Source: Amycolatopsis sp. CA-128772
GTDB taxonomy: Bacteria > Actinomycetota > Actinomycetes > Mycobacteriales > Pseudonocardiaceae
Assembly: GCF_002904295.1 (NCBI RefSeq)
Contig: NZ_PPHG01000098.1
Location: 112,749 to 176,748, forward strand
Direction: 5' to 3'
Length of the DNA stretch: 64,000 bases
Each line of letters starts with the position of its first letter. Position 1 is the first letter of the stretch. The position numbers and the translations under genes are program-made. The notes below the pieces were generated by a model. The model ran no database searches and was not told the origin of the DNA. It worked only from the letters and a program-made list of their open reading frames with translations. Below are positions 58,729 to 64,000 of the stretch, piece after piece.

Positions 58729-59358
58729 ATGCACCTGACGCCGTCCGCGATCGAAGGCGTCCGCGCGGAGGTGAAGAACTTGATGCGGGCGGGCGCTGTT
58801 CTGCATCCCGTCATGGACGAGGACGCGCAAACCCGCTTCGGCCGGGTGTGCGCCGCTCAGCTCGTCGACCTCGCCCTCCGCCGCCACCTGTGGTTTTCCT
58901 ACGGCGGCGAGCACGTCGGCGCCCCCGGGCTCCGCGCGCACCGGCGTCCCGACCCGGCGGACACGGCGGATCCCGACGAACAACGTCTGCTGGACGTCGT
59001 GTTCGGTGGTGCGGATGTGGCACGGATCGCCAGGCCCCAGCCCTGGAAGCGCTGGCAGGACATGGCCACCTCGGTGCGCAGAGGTGTGAAGGCGGATGGC
59101 CTCGGCTGGCTGAAACGTGACCGGTACCGGGTGCAGCGGCGGATGAAGGACCTCCGGACGGCGATGTCCGTTCACGCCCGCCGCACGTCGCGGAAGTGGA
59201 GCGACGCGCCCACCCTGTACCGCGCGGGCTGCTCCTTCGCGGTCCTGTTCAACCTCGACACCGCCGTACCCCATTGGCCGATGCCGCCCGAAGAAGACCT
59301 CTTCGTGCCCTCGCTCCTCGCCGTGGCCTGCCACCGGGCTCACCTCGACGCGACCTGA
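58729..59358 (+). CDS. Unknown protein in the kinase cluster
   Basis: 209 residues, ATG 58729. No family recognised. It is rich in His/Arg/Trp (RRHLWFSYGGEHVG, QPWKRWQDMATSVRRG, RRMKDLRTAMSVHARRTSRK), probably mostly helical, without signal peptide or membrane segment. It ends 2 bp before the WD40-kinase gene and is divergent from the DUF7019-like gene. Confidence 0.65.
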   Translation: MHLTPSAIEGVRAEVKNLMRAGAVLHPVMDEDAQTRFGRVCAAQLVDLALRRHLWFSYGGEHVGAPGLRAHRRPDPADTADPDEQRLLDVVFGGADVARIARPQPWKRWQDMATSVRRGVKADGLGWLKRDRYRVQRRMKDLRTAMSVHARRTSRKWSDAPTLYRAGCSFAVLFNLDTAVPHWPMPPEEDLFVPSLLAVACHRAHLDAT

Positions 59359-59360
59359 CG

Positions 59361-62300
59361 ATGCCGGACGACGCCACCCTCGACCCCGCACCGACCACGA
59401 CCGGGTGGCACGTCGGCGACCGGATCGCCGGCCAGTACGAGATCACCGCCATCCACCGCGGCGGCATGGGCGTGGTGCACCGCGCCCGCCACCTGGGCTG
59501 GGACACCGACGTGGCGATCAAGCGGCCGCGGCCCGAGCTGTTCCGCACCGCCGCCGACCGAGACCGCTTCGTCCGCGAAGCCCGGACGTGGATCGACCTG
59601 GGGCTGCACCCGCACGTGTGCAACTGCCACTACGTGCGCACCCTCGACGGTGTTCCCCACGTCGTCGCGGAGTACGTGCAGGGCGGCAGCCTCGCGGACC
59701 GGATTCGCGACCGCCGGTTGTACGCCGGTTCCGGGCGCGAGGTGCTCGCCCGGATCCTGGACTTCGCGATTCAGGCCGCGTGGGGGCTCGCGCACGCTCA
59801 CGCGCTCGGTGTGGTGCACCGTGACGTGAAGCCGGCCAACATCCTCGTCGGCGCCGACGTCAAGGTGACCGACTTCGGGCTGGCGGGTGCGGCCGCCGGC
59901 CCGTACCGCGGAACCCGGCACTACGCTTCCCCGCAACAGGCGGCCGGCGAGCACACCGGCCCCGAGGGCGACGTCTGGAGCTTCGCCGTCAGCGTGCTCG
60001 AGATGCTGACCGGCGAGGTCACCTGGCTGGCGGGGCCGGCGGCGGGTGGGGCGCTGGACGGCGCCGCCGCGGCGGCGCCGCTGGAAGGTGTGCCCGGCGA
60101 CCTCGCCGAACTGCTGGCCCGCTGCCTCGCGTGGGAGCCTGCGGACCGGCCCGGCAGCATGGCCGACATCGCTGCCGCATTGATCGCCCAGTACACGGTC
60201 GCATTCGGGCCGTACCCCCGTGATCCGCCGGCCTTTGCCCGTCCGCGCGCCGCCGAGCTGAACAACCGCGCGCTGTCACTGCTCGACCTCGGCCAGGACG
60301 AGGACGCCAAGCGGCTCCTGGACGAGGCCCTCGCCGCCGACCCACGGCACCTCGAAGCGTCGTTCAACTCCGGCGTGCTCCGCTGGCGCGCCGGTGAGCT
60401 CACCGACGACGCGCTGCTCGCCACCCTGGAGGCGGCCCGGGCGAACCTGGCCGAACCCGCGCGCGCCGACCACCTCCTCGAAATGGTCGGCGCGGAACGT
60501 GGCGCCGCGACACCCACCTTCGGCCGCCCAGTCGGGCCCCGCCGGACGGTGGCTCCCGTGTGCGTGACCCCGGACGGTGCTCACCTGCTGGCCGCCGACG
60601 CCGCGGGCGCGGTGCACGTCGTCGAGGCCGCGACCGGCCGGCGCGTTCGTCTTTTGCACGGTCACCGGGACGTGGTGGACGCGATCGCGGTCAGCTCCGA
60701 CGGCCACCGCGCTCTCACCGTCAGCGAAAGCGGCAGGTCGGTGCTGTGGGACTTGCGCGACGGCCGTCCGCTGCGCCGGCGGGCCGGACGCGGTGACGTC
60801 TTCCACGTCGGCCTGGCCGCCGACGCCGGGCTCGTCCTCGCGACAAAGCTCCTCGGCGACCCCTGCGTCCTCCGGGCCCGGAAGCTCGGCCGTGGACCCG
60901 GCCACCGGCTCCACACGGGCGCGAGGGTGACGGCGCTCTGCGTGTCCCCCGACGGTGGGCGCGCGCTCGTGGGCGACGCGAGCGGACGGGTGCGGCTTTG
61001 GAATCCGGGCACCGGCGCCGTGCTGTGGTCCGTCATCGGGCACGCGCGCCCGGTCGACGCGATGGCCATGGACTCCACCGGGCGGCGCGCGGTCACCGTG
61101 GCCGCGGACTTCGAGGACTTCGCTGCGCGCGTCTGGGACCTGAGCACCGGCCGGCTGCTGAACACGCTCGGTGGCCACACCGGCCCGCTCACTTCGGTGC
61201 ACGTGTCCCCGGACGGGCGGCAGGCGCTGACCGGGAGCGGGGACCACACCGCGCGGTGGTGGGACCTCGACACCGGGCGGTGCCTGCGCGTCCTGTCCGG
61301 GGCCACCCAGATCATCCGATCCGCCGCCTTCGCCGGCGAAGTCGCGGCGACCACCGAGCTGACCGGCACGGTGCGGATCTGGGAGCTGCCCGGTGGCCGG
61401 TGCCTCCGGACGATCACGGAGGGCACCGAGTTCGGCGACACGGCGTTGCTCACCCCGGACGGCCGGGCGCTGGTGCACGCCGGCCGCACCGCGGTCCGGC
61501 TGTGGCCGGTTCCGGTACCGGTGGCCGGCCCGCTGCAGATCTCCCGCTCCCGTACGGCCGTCGAGCTGCTGACGGCCAACGCACGCGTGGACGACCTCTT
61601 GGCCCGCGCGGCCCGAGCTCGCGAGCCCGGCGACGCCCTCGATCTGGTACGCCGAGCCCGCGGCGAGCCGGGCCACGAACGCTCGAGTGAAGTCATGGAC
61701 GCCTGGCACCGCCTGTCCCCGGGTGCGGCGCAGGGCGAGCTGAAGAACGTGTGGCTGAGCCGGGTGCTCGACGGCGGGGGCAAAGCCTCGACGGCCGTGT
61801 GCGCAACCCCTGACGGCCACGTGCTCTCCGCAGGCCATGAGGAAGGCGCCGTGTGGGTGTGGGAACTTGCGTCCGGCCGACGCGTCGCCACGCTCACCGG
61901 CCACGGCACCCGGGTGCTGTCGGCCGCCGCCACCGATCAGTTCGCCGTGGCCGGAGCCGAGGACGGGACCACCCGGGTGTGGCGGCTCCCCACCGGTCGT
62001 CCGATGTGGACGCTGCGCGGGCACGACGGCCCGGTGCGCGCGGTGACCACCACACCCGGCGGCCGGTACGCCGTCACGGGCTCCGCGGATGGCACGGCCC
62101 GCGTCTGGGACCTGTGGGACCTGTCGTCCGGCCGCCCGGTGGCGGTGCTCACCGGTCACCCGGGCATGATCACCGGCGTCGCGACGGACGGGCGGTCCTG
62201 CTTCACCGCCGCCGCCGACGGTTCGGTGCGGCAGTGGGACCTGCGCGACGGCCGCTGGACCGGCGTCCCCGAGACCACCGCCGGGACCGGCCTCACGTCG

Positions 62301-62657
62301 CTGTGCCTCACACCGGACGGTCTCCTGCTGACCGTCTCCTTCCCGGCCGCGAAGGGCGTCCGGGTCCGCGACGCGGAGACCGGGCGGTTCGTCCGGGCAC
62401 TCGACCCCGACGGCGCGCCGGGCAAGGAGTCCGTGTGCACGACACCGGACGGCCGGATCGCCGTGGTCACCGAGCTGGCCGCGACGGTGCGGCTGTGGGA
62501 GGTGGCCACCGGCCGGTCGCTCGGTCACCTCGAAGGACTCACCGGCGGAGTCGCCGACGTCTGCGTGACCCCGGACGGCAATCACATCGTCGTGGCCGGC
62601 CGGGACGGCAAGCTCAGGATCTGGGCTCTCGACCGCGAACTGGAGGCACCGGGATGA
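59361..62657 (+). CDS. Ser/Thr protein kinase with TPR-like linker and two WD40 beta-propellers
   Basis: 1098 residues, ATG 59361. Kinase domain ~20-290: the P-loop is IHRGGMG (first Gly replaced by His), then VAIKRP, HRDVKPAN, VTDFGLAG and GTRHYASPQQ. A TPR-like pair follows (~300-360, AAELNNRALSLLDLGQDEDA). About fifteen WD40 blades come next in two groups, ~400-745 and ~805-1095, each ending in patterns such as ARVWDLSTG, VWVWELASG, VRLWEVATG. The two propellers flank a helical spacer. Propellers probably bind the signal or partner. The next gene overlaps by 4 bp. Confidence 0.9.
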   Translation: MPDDATLDPAPTTTGWHVGDRIAGQYEITAIHRGGMGVVHRARHLGWDTDVAIKRPRPELFRTAADRDRFVREARTWIDLGLHPHVCNCHYVRTLDGVPHVVAEYVQGGSLADRIRDRRLYAGSGREVLARILDFAIQAAWGLAHAHALGVVHRDVKPANILVGADVKVTDFGLAGAAAGPYRGTRHYASPQQAAGEHTGPEGDVWSFAVSVLEMLTGEVTWLAGPAAGGALDGAAAAAPLEGVPGDLAELLARCLAWEPADRPGSMADIAAALIAQYTVAFGPYPRDPPAFARPRAAELNNRALSLLDLGQDEDAKRLLDEALAADPRHLEASFNSGVLRWRAGELTDDALLATLEAARANLAEPARADHLLEMVGAERGAATPTFGRPVGPRRTVAPVCVTPDGAHLLAADAAGAVHVVEAATGRRVRLLHGHRDVVDAIAVSSDGHRALTVSESGRSVLWDLRDGRPLRRRAGRGDVFHVGLAADAGLVLATKLLGDPCVLRARKLGRGPGHRLHTGARVTALCVSPDGGRALVGDASGRVRLWNPGTGAVLWSVIGHARPVDAMAMDSTGRRAVTVAADFEDFAARVWDLSTGRLLNTLGGHTGPLTSVHVSPDGRQALTGSGDHTARWWDLDTGRCLRVLSGATQIIRSAAFAGEVAATTELTGTVRIWELPGGRCLRTITEGTEFGDTALLTPDGRALVHAGRTAVRLWPVPVPVAGPLQISRSRTAVELLTANARVDDLLARAARAREPGDALDLVRRARGEPGHERSSEVMDAWHRLSPGAAQGELKNVWLSRVLDGGGKASTAVCATPDGHVLSAGHEEGAVWVWELASGRRVATLTGHGTRVLSAAATDQFAVAGAEDGTTRVWRLPTGRPMWTLRGHDGPVRAVTTTPGGRYAVTGSADGTARVWDLWDLSSGRPVAVLTGHPGMITGVATDGRSCFTAAADGSVRQWDLRDGRWTGVPETTAGTGLTSLCLTPDGLLLTVSFPAAKGVRVRDAETGRFVRALDPDGAPGKESVCTTPDGRIAVVTELAATVRLWEVATGRSLGHLEGLTGGVADVCVTPDGNHIVVAGRDGKLRIWALDRELEAPG

Positions 62658-63013
62658 TCGCCGTCCGGAAGGCGTTGTTGGTTCTGGCGGGTCTGGCCTT
62701 CTGGACCGGCGAAATCATGTCGTTGTTCGCGGCAACGCTCACGACCCTGGGCTGGGGAATCGGCTTGATCGTAGGCGCGCTGCTGGCGCTCCTGCTGATC
62801 ACCGGGCGGGCGGCCACCGTCGCCGGGATCGTCGTGGGGGCGGTCGCGGTGGTGCTGGGCATCTTTCAGGGCCGCGGTATCTCGGTGTGGGTCCTCTCCG
62901 AGCGCTGGGTGGTCCTGCCGCTGGTGTTCGTTTTCATCCTGCAGATGCGGACGGCGTTCGGAGCCATCGAACGCGCCGAGGTCAAGTGGATCATCGGTCA
63001 CCTCCACCAGTGA
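62654..63013 (+). CDS. Small integral membrane protein
   Basis: 119 residues overlapping the WD40-kinase stop (ATGA). Three or four hydrophobic helices (ALLVLAGLAFWTGEIMSLF, WGIGLIVGALLALLLI, ATVAGIVVGAVAVVLGIF, WVVLPLVFVFIL) and a short charged tail (FGAIERAEVKWIIGHLHQ). Unknown function; likely a partner or membrane target of the soluble kinase. Confidence 0.75.
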   Translation: MIAVRKALLVLAGLAFWTGEIMSLFAATLTTLGWGIGLIVGALLALLLITGRAATVAGIVVGAVAVVLGIFQGRGISVWVLSERWVVLPLVFVFILQMRTAFGAIERAEVKWIIGHLHQ

Positions 63014-63359
63014 CCGCGTCGGAAACTGATCACGCACCGCGAACCAGCACTGGACAGGGCACCGGCTCGGGTGTCGGCTGTGTCCGCGGATCGCCCGGTT
63101 GCAGGCCGCGCGCCCACACGAAAACGCAGTGAAAACCGTGCCGAGCACACCGGACATGAGCAACGATCACCGCGCCCGGCACCGGCAGAAGCACCTCGGC
63201 CGCGATTCTCGTCTTTCGTTGCCTTGGCCGAGCCGACATCGCAGGACCCTGTCACCCGATGGTGTGTATCGCCAATCCGTTCCTCGCTTCGGCCCGAACG
63301 CACTACGACAGACACTTCCGCCATGGAATGTGCAAGCCGCTCTCCTTGGAGTGATTTTT
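63014..63359. other. Intergenic before the fasciclin lipoprotein gene
   Basis: 346 bp without a supported gene. It should contain the lipoprotein promoter; no convincing hexamers seen. Confidence 0.4.
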
Positions 63360-64000
63360 GTGAACAAGCTTCGTGTCGCCGGCGTCGGCATCACTGCGGC
63401 CGCCGCGCTGACCATGACCGCGTGTGGCAGCAGCGACACCGCTTCGTCGGGCAGCTCGAGCAGCTCGATGGCGCCCTCTTCCTCGATGTCCGCGCCGATG
63501 ACCAGTGCGGGCGCAACCGGATCGCCGGATGGCGTGACCACGAACGCGGACGTGTTCGGCCCGGCCTGTTCGCAGCTGCCGCAGGGTTCGGCGCCCGGTT
63601 CGCTGGACTCGATGGGTCCGCAGCCGGTCGCCTCGGCCGCGTCGACGAACCCGTTGCTGACCAAGCTGGTGGCGGCGGTCAAGGCCACCAACCTGGTCGA
63701 CACGCTCAACAGCCAGGAGGCCATCACGGTGTTCGCGCCGGCCGACCCGGCGTTCGCCGCGCTGGGTGACGCCAAGTTCGCCGAGCTGGCCGGCAAGCCC
63801 GCCGAGCTGGCGCCGATCCTGCAGTACCACGTGGTCGGCAAGCGTTACGACGCCAAGGGTCTCGCGAGCGCGGGTTCGGTCGACACGCTCAACACCGCCG
63901 GCGGCCCGGTGAAGATCGAGGGTTCCGGCGAGAACATGACGATCAACGGCGCGAAGATCCTGTGCGGCAACATCCCCACGAAGAACGCCACCGTCTTCGT
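63360..64000 (+). CDS. Fasciclin-domain lipoprotein (partial, 3' end outside window)
   Basis: 213 residues are visible from a GTG at 63360 (GGAGTG upstream). Signal peptide with lipobox LTMTACGS, a Ser/Met-rich linker, then a fasciclin (FAS1) domain: VKATNLVDTLNSQEAITVFA, PADPAFAAL, ILQYHVVGKRYDAKGL, and INGAKILCGNIPTKNATVFV at the edge. It is similar in plan to mycobacterial MPT70/MPT83-type proteins, secreted or surface-anchored adhesion-like proteins. No stop is reached in the window. Confidence 0.88.
   Translation, partial: MNKLRVAGVGITAAAALTMTACGSSDTASSGSSSSSMAPSSSMSAPMTSAGATGSPDGVTTNADVFGPACSQLPQGSAPGSLDSMGPQPVASAASTNPLLTKLVAAVKATNLVDTLNSQEAITVFAPADPAFAALGDAKFAELAGKPAELAPILQYHVVGKRYDAKGLASAGSVDTLNTAGGPVKIEGSGENMTINGAKILCGNIPTKNATVF

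Noticed and set aside
59361..62657. Possible DNA repeats in the WD40 kinase gene.
   Set aside because: Explained by WD40 blade similarity at protein level.
1..64000. Insertion sequences, integrases, attachment sites or tRNA genes explaining the gene decay.
   Set aside because: I saw no transposase or integrase motif, no flanking direct repeats with an element between, and no tRNA cloverleaf.

Overview
The DNA is very GC-rich (by eye about 72-75%, with third-position G/C dominating), uses many GTG and TTG starts, and is full of TetR regulators, Ser/Thr kinases, SDR oxidoreductases and a multi-domain PP2C/STAS regulator. This points to a filamentous actinobacterium of the Pseudonocardiaceae type (Amycolatopsis-like). 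The genus is an inference from style and gene content; no marker gene (rRNA, rpoB) is present. The window looks like accessory chromosome: short operons with their own regulators, no housekeeping core, no tRNA or rRNA, no CRISPR array, no insertion sequence and no PKS/NRPS genes.

Layout. 1-5.1 kb: an XRE/MmyB regulator divergent from an SDR, a VOC protein, a MerR regulator, an RsbW-like kinase, and remnants of a GMC oxidase, an acyl-CoA ligase and a nucleotide-sugar dehydrogenase. 5.4-10.2 kb: a PAS-GAF-PAS-PP2C-HATPase-STAS regulator and an FUSC-type membrane protein. 10.5-11.4 kb: a frameshifted GT39 mannosyltransferase remnant. 11.4-17.8 kb: ROK, TetR and LysR regulators with SDRs, an NTF2-like protein and a methyltransferase. 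17.9-25.9 kb: a bacterial LEG1-like protein, an amber-interrupted small gene, a Ser/Thr kinase with FHA and beta-helix neighbours, a transporter remnant, a tandem-repeat protein, DinB/DUF664 and AraC proteins.

26-33.4 kb forms a plausible envelope-stress module: an MprAB-like two-component pair, an MMPL transporter, a copper-monooxygenase-like lipoprotein, a DoxX-Rieske fusion and a LuxR-type response regulator that lacks its phospho-acceptor Asp. The MMPL and LuxR-type genes share a nearly identical 41-bp upstream block, which suggests joint control. 34-38.7 kb: a TetR-SDR pair with two operators, then glutamate decarboxylase coupled to a P450. 38.8-44.1 kb: a 1656-residue STAND NTPase with about 15 TPR-like repeats, divergent from a small membrane protein. 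This is a candidate conflict or defence locus.

44.2-49.7 kb: an amidohydrolase divergent from a tightly overlapping three-gene operon: MIO aromatic ammonia-lyase, GCS2/YbdK-type carboxylate-amine ligase and phenolic acid decarboxylase. A shattered PLP-decarboxylase pseudogene follows. 49.8-51.3 kb: a rhomboid-like protein divergent from its probable TetR regulator. 51.5-56.7 kb: a translationally coupled MFS, radical SAM, uracil-PRTase-like and cytosine-deaminase-like operon facing an inositol-monophosphatase-like gene; I do not recognise the pathway. 56.8-63 kb: two Ser/Thr kinases, one with FHA and one with two WD40 propellers, with DUF7019-like, unknown and membrane partners. The window ends inside a fasciclin-domain lipoprotein.

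A striking general feature is gene decay: at least nine recognisable remnants lie between intact genes.
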